Source: Pseudoduganella ginsengisoli (GTDB lineage: Bacteria > Pseudomonadota > Gammaproteobacteria > Burkholderiales > Burkholderiaceae_D). From it: a stretch of 35,603 nucleotides of DNA. A program made the position numbers and the translations under genes. This document shows, piece after piece, positions 7,512-15,833 of this stretch. The notes under the pieces are model-generated. The model was given only the letters and a program-made list of their open reading frames with translations. It had not been told where the DNA came from and searched no databases. The stretch is from positions 1 through 35,603 of the forward strand of contig NZ_WNLA01000038.1 of NCBI RefSeq assembly GCF_009720865.1. Reading direction: 5' to 3'. How positions within the stretch are numbered: position 1 is the first letter of the stretch; every line of letters starts with the position of its first letter.

Positions 7512-9008
7512 ATGACTGAACTCGAATTCAAATCGCTGGCCACGCAAGGCTACAACCGTATTCCACTGATCGCGGAAGCATTCGCCGATCTCGAAACCCC
7601 GCTGACGCTGTACCTGAAACTGGCCCAGAGCCAAAACAATGGCAAGAACACGTTCTTGCTGGAGTCAGTCGTCGGCGGCGAGCGTTTCGGCCGCTATTCG
7701 TTCATCGGCCTGCCTGCCACCACCCTGCTGCGCAACCGCGGCAAGGTCACCGAGGTGCTGAAAAACGGCCAGGTCATCGAGACCCACGAAGGCAATCCGC
7801 TGGAATTCATCGAGCAATACCAGGCCCGCTTCAAAGTCGCGCTGCGTCCCGGCCTGCCCCGTTTCTGCGGCGGCCTGGCCGGCTACTTCGGCTACGACAC
7901 GGTGCGCCACATTGAAAAAACACTGGTCAACACGGCGCCCAAAGATGATTTGAACTTGCCGGACATCCAGCTGATGGTGACGGAAGAGCTGGCGGTGATC
8001 GACAACATCACGGGCAAGCTGTACCTGATCGTGTATGCCGACACCACACAGCCGGAAGCGTATTCGAAAGCACGCCAGCGCCTGAAAGACTTGCGCGCGC
8101 TGCTGCGCCGCGGCGTCGATGCGCCTGTCACGTCCGCTTCGGTACGCACGGAAACCATCCGCGATTTCACCAAAGAAGATTACCTGAAGGCCGTCAAAGT
8201 CGCGCATGAATACGTGCTGGCGGGCGACTTGATGCAAGTGCAAATCGGCCAGCGCCTGCGCAAGCCTTACGTCGACGCGCCACTGTCGCTGTACCGCTCG
8301 CTGCGTTCGCTGAACCCGTCGCCGTACATGTACTTCTACAATTTCGGCGACATGCAGATTATTGGCGCATCGCCGGAAATCCTGGTCCGCAACGAAACCA
8401 ATCCGGATGGCGGCAAGACCGTCACGTTGCGCCCGATTGCCGGCACCCGCCCGCGCGGCGCGACTTTGGTCCGCGATGAGGAACTGGCACGAGAGTTACT
8501 GGCCGATCCAAAAGAAATCGCCGAACACGTGATGCTGATCGACCTGGCGCGCAATGACCTGGGCCGCATTTCGGAAACCGGTTCCGTGAAAGTCACGGAC
8601 AAGATGGTGATTGAAAAGTATTCGCACGTGCAGCACATCGTATCGAACGTGGAAGGCAAGCTGAAAGACGGCATGTCCAACCTGGACGTGCTGCGCGCCA
8701 CCTTCCCGGCCGGTACGCTGACCGGTGCGCCGAAAGTGCGTGCGATGGAAATCATCGACGAACTGGAAATCTGCAAGCGCGGCATTTATGGCGGTGCGTG
8801 CGGCTACCTGTCGTTCGGCGGTGAAATGGACGTGGCCATTGCCATCCGCACCGGCGTCATCAAGGATGGCATGCTGTACGTGCAGGCGGCAGCCGGCATC
8901 GTAGCCGACTCGATACCGGAAATGGAATGGCTGGAAACTGAACACAAGGCGCGCGCCGTGCTGCGCGCTGCCGAGCAAGTGCAAGATGGCCTGGATGGGG
9001 AGTTCTAA
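7512..9008 (+). CDS. trpE: Anthranilate synthase component I
   Basis: The 498-residue large subunit of anthranilate synthase converts chorismate (with ammonia from TrpG) to anthranilate, the first committed step of tryptophan synthesis. The N-terminal LLESVVGGERFGRYSFIG holds the LLES element that binds Trp for feedback inhibition. The chorismate-binding C-terminal half has PSPYMYFYNFGDMQIIGASP, RPIAGTRPRGAT, DLARNDLGRIS and the TLTGAPKVRAMEIIDELE catalytic region. The start at 7512 follows GGAGAGAAGC. It is one base short of touching trpG and forms the head of trpEGD-lysE-trpC. Control is by the attenuator just upstream, plus feedback by Trp. Confidence 0.97.
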   Translation: MTELEFKSLATQGYNRIPLIAEAFADLETPLTLYLKLAQSQNNGKNTFLLESVVGGERFGRYSFIGLPATTLLRNRGKVTEVLKNGQVIETHEGNPLEFIEQYQARFKVALRPGLPRFCGGLAGYFGYDTVRHIEKTLVNTAPKDDLNLPDIQLMVTEELAVIDNITGKLYLIVYADTTQPEAYSKARQRLKDLRALLRRGVDAPVTSASVRTETIRDFTKEDYLKAVKVAHEYVLAGDLMQVQIGQRLRKPYVDAPLSLYRSLRSLNPSPYMYFYNFGDMQIIGASPEILVRNETNPDGGKTVTLRPIAGTRPRGATLVRDEELARELLADPKEIAEHVMLIDLARNDLGRISETGSVKVTDKMVIEKYSHVQHIVSNVEGKLKDGMSNLDVLRATFPAGTLTGAPKVRAMEIIDELEICKRGIYGGACGYLSFGGEMDVAIAIRTGVIKDGMLYVQAAAGIVADSIPEMEWLETEHKARAVLRAAEQVQDGLDGEF

Positions 9009-9009
9009 G

Positions 9010-9576
9010 ATGCTGCTGATGATCGACAACTACGACTCCTTCACCTACAACATCGTGCAGTATTTCGGCGAGTTGGGCGAAGAGGTGCGCGTGCACCGCA
9101 ATGATGAAATCACCATCGCGGAAATCGAAGCGATGAATCCGGACCGCATCTGCATTTCGCCAGGTCCGAAGGATCCGGCCCAGGCCGGGATCTCCATCGA
9201 CGTACTGAAACACTTCGCCGGCAAGAAACCTATTCTCGGCGTATGCCTCGGCCACCAGGCCATTGGCGAAGCCTTTGGCGGGAAAGTCATCCGCGCCAAA
9301 CAAGTCATGCATGGCAAAACTTCTGTCATCGCGCATACGGGTGTGGGCGTCTTCAAAGATTTGCCCAGCCCCTTCACGGTAATCCGTTACCACTCGCTGG
9401 CCATCGAGCGCGCGTCGCTGCCTTCCTGCCTGGAAGTCACTGCGTGGACTGATGATGGCGAGATCATGGGCGTGCGCCACAAGGACTACGATATCGAGGG
9501 TGTGCAATTCCACCCTGAATCGATCTTGTCCGAACATGGACACGCCCTGTTGAAGAACTTCCTGGACCGGGTTTGA
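9010..9576 (+). CDS. trpG: Anthranilate synthase component II (glutamine amidotransferase)
   Basis: A 188-residue class I glutamine amidotransferase that hydrolyses Gln and channels ammonia to TrpE; related enzymes are shared with PabB for aminodeoxychorismate. The N-terminus MLLMIDNYDSFTYNIVQYFG is canonical. The nucleophile Cys is in LGVCLGHQAIGEAFGG and the His/Glu of the triad are in VQFHPESIL. The ATG at 9010 has GGGGAG seven bases upstream and lies one base after the trpE stop. The in-frame starts further upstream would overlap trpE and lack conservation. No separate pabA is in the window, so a dual trp/folate role is possible. Confidence 0.96.
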   Translation: MLLMIDNYDSFTYNIVQYFGELGEEVRVHRNDEITIAEIEAMNPDRICISPGPKDPAQAGISIDVLKHFAGKKPILGVCLGHQAIGEAFGGKVIRAKQVMHGKTSVIAHTGVGVFKDLPSPFTVIRYHSLAIERASLPSCLEVTAWTDDGEIMGVRHKDYDIEGVQFHPESILSEHGHALLKNFLDRV

Positions 9577-9581
9577 TGCCC

Positions 9582-9609
9582 CGCGCGTTTTAACCGGCGC
9601 GCGTTTTAA
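9582..9609 (+). repeat. Short direct repeat in the trpG-trpD gap
   Basis: CGCGCGTTTTAA occurs at 9582-9593 and again at 9598-9609, separated by CCGG. It lies in the 81-bp gap between trpG and trpD, the largest gap inside the operon after the leader. It looks like a small tandem duplication. No function is evident. Confidence 0.6.
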
Positions 9610-9657
9610 AACCAGACCCTGATCCGCTTTCATCATACGAATGACGAAGGAATAGCC

Positions 9658-10722
9658 ATGCCTGCGACCCAGAAACCTACGCACCAGATCACGCACCAGG
9701 AAGCTTTACTGCGCTGCATCGAACACCGTGAAATCTTCCACGACGAAATGCTGCACTTGTTCCGCCAAATCATGTCCGGCGAAATGTCGCCCGTCATGAT
9801 CGCCGCCCTGACCATGGGCTTGCGCGTGAAAAAAGAAACCATTGGCGAAATCGCCGCCGCCGCCACGGTGATGCGCGAATTCGCCACCAAAGTGCCGATG
9901 GCCGACACCACCAACCTGCTCGACATCGTCGGCACCGGCGGCGACGGCGCGCACACGTTCAATATCTCGACCACTGCGATGTTTGTCGCGGCAGCCGCCG
10001 GCGCCCGCGTGGCGAAGCATGGCGGGCGCAGCGTATCGTCGTCATCCGGTTCGGCTGACGTCATTGAATCGTTGGGCGCATCCATCAGCCTGAAACCAGA
10101 ACAGATTGCGCAATCGATCGCGCAGACGGGCATCGGCTTCATGTTTGCACCGAACCACCACTCCGCCATGAAGCACGTGGCGCCGGTGCGCCGCGAACTG
10201 GGCGTGCGCTCGATCTTCAACATTCTCGGGCCGCTGACCAATCCGGCCGGCGCACCGAACATTTTGATGGGCGTGTTCCACCCTGACCTGGTCGGTATCC
10301 AGGTGCGCGTATTGCAGCGCCTCGGCGCACAGCATGCGCTCGTCGTGTACGGCAAAGACAATATGGATGAAGTGTCGCTGGGCGCCGCCACCATGGTCGG
10401 CGAACTGGTGAACGGTGAAATCCGCGAATATGAAATCCATCCGGAAGACTTCGGCCTGCCCATGATCGCCAGCCGTAACCTGAAGGTGGCCGATGCGGCG
10501 GAATCCAAAGCCAAGATGTTTGAAGCGCTGCGCGGCGAGCCGGGACCGGCTTACGATATCGTGGCGCTGAATGCGGGGACGGCGCTGTATGCGGCAGGCG
10601 TGGCATCTTCAATCGAAGACGGCCTGGCGAAAGCCCGCGCCGCCATTACGTCAGGCGCGGCGCTGGCCAAGGTCGAGCAATTCGTCACCATCACGCAAAA
10701 GCTGGCTGCGGAAGCAGCGTAA
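9658..10722 (+). CDS. trpD: Anthranilate phosphoribosyltransferase
   Basis: A 354-residue enzyme that transfers the phosphoribosyl group of PRPP to anthranilate, the second step of the Trp branch. Conserved segments are the GTGGDGAHTFNIST PRPP loop, AKHGGRSVSSSSGSADVIE, the anthranilate-site MFAPNHHSAMKHVAPVRREL and the FNILGPLTNPA stretch. Length is normal. The ATG at 9658 follows AAGGAATAGCC. It is separated from trpG by 81 bp holding a small direct repeat, and is followed 11 bp later by the LysE-family gene. Confidence 0.97.
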   Translation: MPATQKPTHQITHQEALLRCIEHREIFHDEMLHLFRQIMSGEMSPVMIAALTMGLRVKKETIGEIAAAATVMREFATKVPMADTTNLLDIVGTGGDGAHTFNISTTAMFVAAAAGARVAKHGGRSVSSSSGSADVIESLGASISLKPEQIAQSIAQTGIGFMFAPNHHSAMKHVAPVRRELGVRSIFNILGPLTNPAGAPNILMGVFHPDLVGIQVRVLQRLGAQHALVVYGKDNMDEVSLGAATMVGELVNGEIREYEIHPEDFGLPMIASRNLKVADAAESKAKMFEALRGEPGPAYDIVALNAGTALYAAGVASSIEDGLAKARAAITSGAALAKVEQFVTITQKLAAEAA

Positions 10723-10733
10723 AGGGGCCAGTC

Positions 10734-11378
10734 ATGTACGGCATCCACGACCTGACCCTGTTCATCATTTCAGGGCTGCTGCTCAATATCATGCCAGGCC
10801 CGGACTCCCTGCTTATCATGGCGCGCAGTGCGACGCAGGGCTGGCGCGCCGGCTGCGCCGCCGCACTGGGCGTTGGCGCCGGCACCATGGTGCACGTGAC
10901 AGCTGCCGCTGTCGGGATTTCAGCGCTGCTCGCCGCATCGGCCACCGCCTTTAATCTGGTCAAGTGGATAGGCGCTGCCTATATCGTGTGGATGGGCATC
11001 GGCATGCTGCGCGCCAGGCTGAAAGGCGAAGCCGCTTCGCTGGCGCCAAAGGCCGCGCCGGCGCCGGCGCCCTATCACCGCATCTTTGCGCAGGGTTTCC
11101 TGACCAATGTGCTCAATCCCAAAGTCGCGCTGTTTTTCCTGGCCTTTGTGCCGCAATTCATTTCGGCTGACTCGCCCAACAAGGCAGCGGCATTTTTCCT
11201 ACTGGGCTGCATCTTTAACTTCAACAGCATGTTGTGGTGTAACGGTTTGGCCCTGTTCACGGCATTTGCCAGCGCACGCCTGAAGGTCAAGCCGCTGGTG
11301 GCGCTCTGGCTGAACCGTATTACGGGCAGCCTGTTTGTCGCACTGGGAGCGCGGCTGGCGCTGTCTGAACAACACTAA
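10734..11378 (+). CDS. LysE/RhtB family amino-acid exporter within the trp operon
   Basis: A 214-residue inner-membrane protein with about six hydrophobic segments. It carries the RhtB/LysE N-terminal signature (NIMPGPDSLLIMARSATQGWRAG) and the GAAYIVWMGIGMLR segment typical of this exporter family. The family exports amino acids and derivatives such as Lys, Arg, Thr, homoserine and Leu. It starts at the ATG at 10734 with AGGGGCC upstream, and is flanked by 11-bp and 9-bp gaps to trpD and trpC, so it is almost certainly cotranscribed with them. Position suggests export of Trp, anthranilate or a related aromatic compound. That substrate is inference only. Confidence 0.88.
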   Translation: MYGIHDLTLFIISGLLLNIMPGPDSLLIMARSATQGWRAGCAAALGVGAGTMVHVTAAAVGISALLAASATAFNLVKWIGAAYIVWMGIGMLRARLKGEAASLAPKAAPAPAPYHRIFAQGFLTNVLNPKVALFFLAFVPQFISADSPNKAAAFFLLGCIFNFNSMLWCNGLALFTAFASARLKVKPLVALWLNRITGSLFVALGARLALSEQH

Positions 11379-11387
11379 GAAATCATC

Positions 11388-12188
11388 ATGTCCGATATCC
11401 TCAATAAAATCCTGGCCACCAAGGCAGATGAAGTGGCCGCGGCAAAAAAATACCGCAGCTTTACGAGCCTGCGCGCCGACGTGGAAAGCAATGCGGAATT
11501 GCGCGCGGGCCTGCGCGGCTTTGAAGCATCGATGCGCGGCAAGATCGCAGCGGGCCAGCCTGCCGTGATTGCAGAAGTAAAAAAAGCGTCGCCATCGAAA
11601 GGCGTGATCCGCGCGGACTTCCGCCCTGCTGAAATCGCCGCCAGCTATGCCAGCCATGGCGCCGCGTGCCTGTCCGTACTGACAGATGCGCAGTATTTCC
11701 AGGGTTCCGAAGACTACCTGAAGCAGGCGCGCGCCGCGTGCAATATCCCCGTGCTGCGCAAGGATTTCATGGTCGATATGTACCAGATCTATGAAGCCCG
11801 CGCGATGGGCGCAGATTGCATTTTGCTGATCGTGGCAGCGCTGGATCACGGCTTGATGGCCGAGATGGAAGCGTGCGCACATGAGCTGGGCATGGGTGTG
11901 CTGATTGAATCGCACGACGGCGATGAACTGGAAGCGGCGCTGAAGCTGAAGTCGAATTTGATCGGCATTAACAACCGCAATTTGCGCACGTTTGAAGTGA
12001 CCTTGGATACCACGCTGAATCTGCTGCCGCGCATTCCTGCTGACCGCATGGTGATTACGGAGTCGGCGATTTTGACGCCGGCCGACGTCAAGCGCATGCG
12101 CGATGCGGATGTGCACAGTTTCCTGGTCGGTGAAGCGTTTATGCGCGCGCAGGATCCAGGCCAAGAATTGCAGCGCCTCTTTGCCTGA
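11388..12188 (+). CDS. trpC: Indole-3-glycerol phosphate synthase
   Basis: A 266-residue monofunctional TIM-barrel enzyme that closes the indole ring of CdRP, giving indole-3-glycerol phosphate. Recognisable elements are ILATKADEVAAAKK, VIAEVKKASPSKGVIR with catalytic Glu/Lys, SVLTDAQYFQGSEDYL, VLRKDFMVDMYQIYEARAMG, IGINNRNLRTFEV and ITESAI. It is not fused to TrpF. It ends the operon; trpF, trpB and trpA are not in the window, which is usual for this group. It is convergent with the diguanylate cyclase gene with only four bases between, and no terminator is visible. Confidence 0.97.
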   Translation: MSDILNKILATKADEVAAAKKYRSFTSLRADVESNAELRAGLRGFEASMRGKIAAGQPAVIAEVKKASPSKGVIRADFRPAEIAASYASHGAACLSVLTDAQYFQGSEDYLKQARAACNIPVLRKDFMVDMYQIYEARAMGADCILLIVAALDHGLMAEMEACAHELGMGVLIESHDGDELEAALKLKSNLIGINNRNLRTFEVTLDTTLNLLPRIPADRMVITESAILTPADVKRMRDADVHSFLVGEAFMRAQDPGQELQRLFA

Positions 12189-12192
12189 CGCC

Positions 12193-13341
12193 CTACGTCG
12201 CCAATTCGACTCTGTCCCTGCCGTTTTGCTTGGCGCGGTATAACGCCGCATCCGTCCGCGCCAGCAGCGCATCCAGCGATTCCTCATCCGACGCATGGCA
12301 GCCGATGCCGATGCTGACTGTCACCATTGGCAACTGAATATCCGCGAACCTGCGCAAGGCATCGCGGATACGTTCCGCCGCCAGCATGGCATTGCGCTCA
12401 TCCGAATCTGGCAGCAGCACGATGAATTCCTCGCCGCCGAAACGTGCGACATCATCCGTTTCGCGCAATGTTTCACGCACGGCGCGCGCCACGTGCGCCA
12501 GCACTTTATCCCCTACCATATGGCCAAAGCGGTCGTTGACGGCTTTGAAGTGGTCGATATCGATCTCCATTAACGTCATCGGCTTCCCCGCACGGCGCAT
12601 TTGCAAGCGCTGGTATTCATAAAACAGTGCAAAGCCGCGCCGGTTCAATACGCCTGTCAGCGGGTCGTGCGTAGAGCGCTGTTCCAGGATGGTTTGCAAT
12701 CGGCGCGTCGCCATCGTCATGAACGCCACTGTCAGCATCAGCGCCATGAAATTGCCGATGCCCATATAAATGCTGGTGACAGTGTTATCGCGTATCAGGT
12801 CGATGTGCGACACCATCGCGCGCAACGCCATCCCAAAACGCACCAGCACCACCAGCGCCTGGATCGTGATCAGCGTGCCAAAGAAACGGGTGGAAAAATG
12901 CGATGTGCCATAGCGCCACACGAGGCGCGCCTGTTCCGCGTAAAAGTAAAACACGAAGGCGGAAACGACTGTCAAACGGGCAGCGAAGTCGGGCCGGACT
13001 ACGAAGAACCAGGCGACCAGCGCGAAACCGGCCGCCACGATGCCCCAGTAAACGCGCCATGCGGGCGGACGGCCAAAAAACTCTTGCGTACCGATCATCG
13101 ACAGGCCCAGGCCCGCAAACAACAGGAAATTCGTGGCCAGCAGCAGCGGCGTTTGCGGCAAGTAATCGCGCAGCATGAAGGTCACGCCGCCGCCCACCAG
13201 CGCCAGCAAGCCCATGGCCCAGCGGTCCAGTCCTTTGACTTCCTTGCCGAAGTTCGCGTGCGCAGAGTACATGACGATGGCCATGGCGACGCTCATCAGC
13301 GTCGTCATGAACAACACAGTCTTCGGGTCGAGCGAAATCAC
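12193..13341 (-). CDS. Membrane-bound diguanylate cyclase (GGDEF)
   Basis: A 382-residue protein with about six N-terminal transmembrane segments (residues ~5-195) and a C-terminal GGDEF domain. The domain starts near DPLTGVLNRRGFALFYEYQR and has ARFGGEEFIVLLPDSD. The active-site signature is GGEEF, and RETD five residues upstream is an allosteric I-site, so the enzyme should make c-di-GMP with product inhibition. The membrane part has no named sensor domain that I recognise. The start is a GTG at 13341. An internal ATG twelve codons in is possible, but ISLDPKTVLFMTTLMS looks like a family beginning. It lies 19 bp after the M61 peptidase gene and probably ends that operon. Confidence 0.88.
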   Translation of the reverse strand: MISLDPKTVLFMTTLMSVAMAIVMYSAHANFGKEVKGLDRWAMGLLALVGGGVTFMLRDYLPQTPLLLATNFLLFAGLGLSMIGTQEFFGRPPAWRVYWGIVAAGFALVAWFFVVRPDFAARLTVVSAFVFYFYAEQARLVWRYGTSHFSTRFFGTLITIQALVVLVRFGMALRAMVSHIDLIRDNTVTSIYMGIGNFMALMLTVAFMTMATRRLQTILEQRSTHDPLTGVLNRRGFALFYEYQRLQMRRAGKPMTLMEIDIDHFKAVNDRFGHMVGDKVLAHVARAVRETLRETDDVARFGGEEFIVLLPDSDERNAMLAAERIRDALRRFADIQLPMVTVSIGIGCHASDEESLDALLARTDAALYRAKQNGRDRVELAT

Positions 13342-13360
13342 CTTGTACAGCTACTCCGGA

Positions 13361-15187
13361 TCAGCGGTCAGCGCTCGGGCGCAGCGGGCCTGTCGACTTC
13401 TTGCCGGCCGGGTCCAGCGACAAGGTCACCGCAGGAATACGCTCCCCCTGCAAGGTCACGCTGAAGGTCTGCAATTCATCGCGGCGGAAAGCATGCACTT
13501 CCACCGTGTCGCCCACCGCATAACGGGACAGCAACGCGTCGACGTTGCCCGGCATGGCGCGCAAGCCATCGATGGCCACCAGCAGGTCGCCTGCCGACAG
13601 GCCGGCCTGGTGCGCGGCGCCGCCTTCGTGTACGGCGGACAGCTTGCAGTCCGCGCCGTCGCGGCCCAGGTTCACGTCCAGGCTGGGCTTGTCCGGCTTG
13701 CGCTGGTCGCTGTATTTGACGCCGAATGGCGCCAGCAATTTCGCCAGCGGCAAATCTTCCGTGCCCCGCACGTAGCGGTCAAAGAATGGCTTCAGCTTCG
13801 CACCGCAAATTTCATCGGCCAATGCTTCCACTTCGGCCGGCGTGACGCCACGGCCAGCCGCAGCGCCTTCATAAAAATCGCGGCCATAGCGCTGCCACAG
13901 CGCCTGCATCATGTCGTCCAGCGACTTCTTGCCATTGGTCTTGGCGCGGATCGTCAAGTCCAGCGCCATGCACACCAGCGAACCCTTGGTGTAATAGCTG
14001 ACGATGGAATTCGGTGCATTTTCATCCTGGCGGTAGTACTTGCCCCATGCATCGAAGCTGGAATCGGCCACGCTTTGCTTCAGGCGCCCCGCGCCGCGCA
14101 GCACGCCGCCCACGGTTTTGCCCAGCATCTTGAAGTATGCGGCTTCCGTGATGATGCCGGCGCGGACCAGCATCAAGTCGTCGTAGTAGCTGGTGCCGCC
14201 TTCAAACAGCCAAAGCAGCGGCGTGTAATTTTCCACGTTGAGGTCATATGGCGCAAACACGGCGGGCTTGATGCGCTTGACGTTCCACGTGTGGAAGTAT
14301 TCGTGGCTGCACAGGCCGAGGAACTTGATGTAGCCTTCGCTCAGTTCTTTTTCTTTGCCACCGGCACGGCTGGCGGTGGTCGGCAAGTCGGCACGCGCAC
14401 ACACCAGCGCCGTCGAAGCGCGGTGTTCCAGGCCGCCATAGCCATCGCCCACCACCATGGTCATGAACACATAGCGGTCCATCGGCGCTTTCTTCGTCTT
14501 CGGTTCGAAGAAAGCGATCTGTGTTTCGCAAATGGCTTTCAAGTCCGCGCACAAACGCGCCAGGTCCAGGTTCGGCACTTTGCCGGTGAACACGATATCG
14601 TGCGGCACGCCGTGCGCCTTGAACGTGGCCATCTGGAAGTCGCCCATTTCCACAGGGTGATCGACCAGGTCATCATAATTGGCGGCGATATACGTGCCGA
14701 AGCCATAGCGCTTGGCTTTCAGTTCCGGCAGCGACGTGGCCACGCGCCACGTTTTTGCCGCCGCATCTTGCGGGCGCTGGATGTCGACGATGTGCGGACC
14801 ATCTTCCTGCCCGGCTACGCGCAGGAATACGCTGGTGCCGTTATAAAACGCGTGCGTGCGGTCCATGTGCGCGGCGCGCACGGACAAATCCCACGCATAG
14901 ACTTCGTACTCGACCACCAGTTCGCCCTTGACCGGGGCTGCGCGCCACGTGTGCTTGTCCACCTTGGCCAGCTTGACCGGCTGGCCATCGGACTGCGCGC
15001 GGATTTGCACGATGTTGCGCGAGAATTCGCGGATCATGTAGCTGCCAGGGATCCAGGCCGGCAAGGCCAGCACCTGTCCCTGAGGATCCGGTTCATGCAC
15101 GGTCAGCGTCACATGGAAAATATGGCCCGGCAAATCCTTGCCGACGATGGCGTAGCTGACGCCCGGTTTTTGTACAGTCTTCTTCAT
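13361..15187 (-). CDS. M61 family metallopeptidase with C-terminal PDZ domain
   Basis: A 608-residue zinc peptidase of the glycyl aminopeptidase (M61) family. An N-terminal beta domain contains LPAWIPGSYMIREFSRNI. The catalytic domain has LCSHEYFHTWNVKRIKP, where HEYFH is the HExxH zinc site, and LLWLFEGGTSYYDDL supplies the downstream Glu ligand. A PDZ domain (GGAAHQAGLSAGDLLVAIDG) lies near the C-terminus. I see no signal peptide, so it may be cytosolic. The ATG at 15187 overlaps the mocA-like stop as ATGA, indicating translational coupling. The frame is open for 120 further codons upstream, but that is merely mocA read in another frame. Substrate is unknown. Confidence 0.92.
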   Translation of the reverse strand: MKKTVQKPGVSYAIVGKDLPGHIFHVTLTVHEPDPQGQVLALPAWIPGSYMIREFSRNIVQIRAQSDGQPVKLAKVDKHTWRAAPVKGELVVEYEVYAWDLSVRAAHMDRTHAFYNGTSVFLRVAGQEDGPHIVDIQRPQDAAAKTWRVATSLPELKAKRYGFGTYIAANYDDLVDHPVEMGDFQMATFKAHGVPHDIVFTGKVPNLDLARLCADLKAICETQIAFFEPKTKKAPMDRYVFMTMVVGDGYGGLEHRASTALVCARADLPTTASRAGGKEKELSEGYIKFLGLCSHEYFHTWNVKRIKPAVFAPYDLNVENYTPLLWLFEGGTSYYDDLMLVRAGIITEAAYFKMLGKTVGGVLRGAGRLKQSVADSSFDAWGKYYRQDENAPNSIVSYYTKGSLVCMALDLTIRAKTNGKKSLDDMMQALWQRYGRDFYEGAAAGRGVTPAEVEALADEICGAKLKPFFDRYVRGTEDLPLAKLLAPFGVKYSDQRKPDKPSLDVNLGRDGADCKLSAVHEGGAAHQAGLSAGDLLVAIDGLRAMPGNVDALLSRYAVGDTVEVHAFRRDELQTFSVTLQGERIPAVTLSLDPAGKKSTGPLRPSADR

Positions 15188-15828
15188 GGTTGTCCTTGTT
15201 GGTGCAAGTCGCCTGGCGTGTCGATGTCTTGCAGGATGCCCGCATCGTCCACGTCCACTTCTTGTACCGGATATTGCCTGAGGATGCCGCGCGCGCCCTG
15301 GTCGCCTTGCAGCGCCAGCAACTGCGGCAAATACTGGCGGCTGAACCCGACGGGGTTGCCGCGTTTGCCCCGGTACATGGGCGCGGCAATGCCTGCGCCC
15401 TGTGCCAGTGCGTATTGTAACGAGAGTATGGTGCCGGGGGCGACGCGGGGCATGTCGCCCAGTGCGACGATCCAGCCATCGGCGTCTGGCGCCTGGCCCA
15501 GTGCGCAGACCAATGAGGCGGCCATGCCGGTATCGGCCTGATCGCAAATCACGACTTCACATCCGAGGCTGGACAGTTCCGCGGCCACGGCTTCGGCGCC
15601 GGGGCGGACGACGGCGATGACGCGGGGCAGGATGCGCAACAAGTTCGATGCGCTGGTGGACACGACGGACCGCGCTGGCGGCATAGCCTCAGCATGGGTC
15701 CCCGCCTGCGCGGGGATGACGGGATCCAATGACTGCAACAATTTATTCTGCGCACCCGAAGGATCAAAACGGCTGCCCCGGCCTGCGGCCAGCAAGATGC
15801 CAATGATGCCTCCGGATGCGCTCCCCAT
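15184..15828 (-). CDS. MocA-like molybdenum cofactor cytidylyltransferase, with in-frame repeat insertion
   Basis: A 214-residue nucleotidyltransferase that opens GIIGILLAAGRGSRFDPSGA, the NTP-binding LAAGxGxR signature. It also has VALGDMPRVAPGT with the metal-binding Asp, and RGNPVGFSRQYLP. It lies five bases downstream of a molybdenum hydroxylase large subunit. The likely job is adding CMP to molybdopterin to give the dinucleotide cofactor that such enzymes bind. Residues ~35-60 (PVIPAQAGTH and following) are unlike the family and are encoded by a GC-rich palindromic repeat at about 15695-15728. Activity may be intact because the frame is preserved. It is translationally coupled to the M61 gene. 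Confidence 0.83.
   Translation of the reverse strand: MGSASGGIIGILLAAGRGSRFDPSGAQNKLLQSLDPVIPAQAGTHAEAMPPARSVVSTSASNLLRILPRVIAVVRPGAEAVAAELSSLGCEVVICDQADTGMAASLVCALGQAPDADGWIVALGDMPRVAPGTILSLQYALAQGAGIAAPMYRGKRGNPVGFSRQYLPQLLALQGDQGARGILRQYPVQEVDVDDAGILQDIDTPGDLHQQGQP
15695..15728. repeat. Palindromic REP/dRS3-like repeat inside the mocA-like gene
   Basis: TCCCCGC (15699-15705), CTGC, GCGGGGA (15710-15716) form a perfect 7-bp stem with a four-base loop. It is bounded by TGGG on the left and GATGACGGGATCCA on the right. On the - strand it reads VIPAQAGTH, the familiar translation of the short dispersed repeats found in many betaproteobacteria and Neisseria. The assignment rests on pattern recognition. 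I found no second copy in this window. Confidence 0.75.
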
Positions 15829-15833
15829 GCCTG

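Noticed and set aside
13175..15541. A 788-codon open frame on the + strand
   Set aside because: It runs antisense through the M61 peptidase gene, whose zinc motif, PDZ domain and start are clear. The translation is rich in Arg, His, Gln and Val without motifs, as expected of an antisense frame in GC-rich DNA.
15188..15547. N-terminal extension of the M61 peptidase by 120 codons
   Set aside because: It is the mocA-like gene read in another frame. The ATG at 15187 in an ATGA overlap explains translation better.
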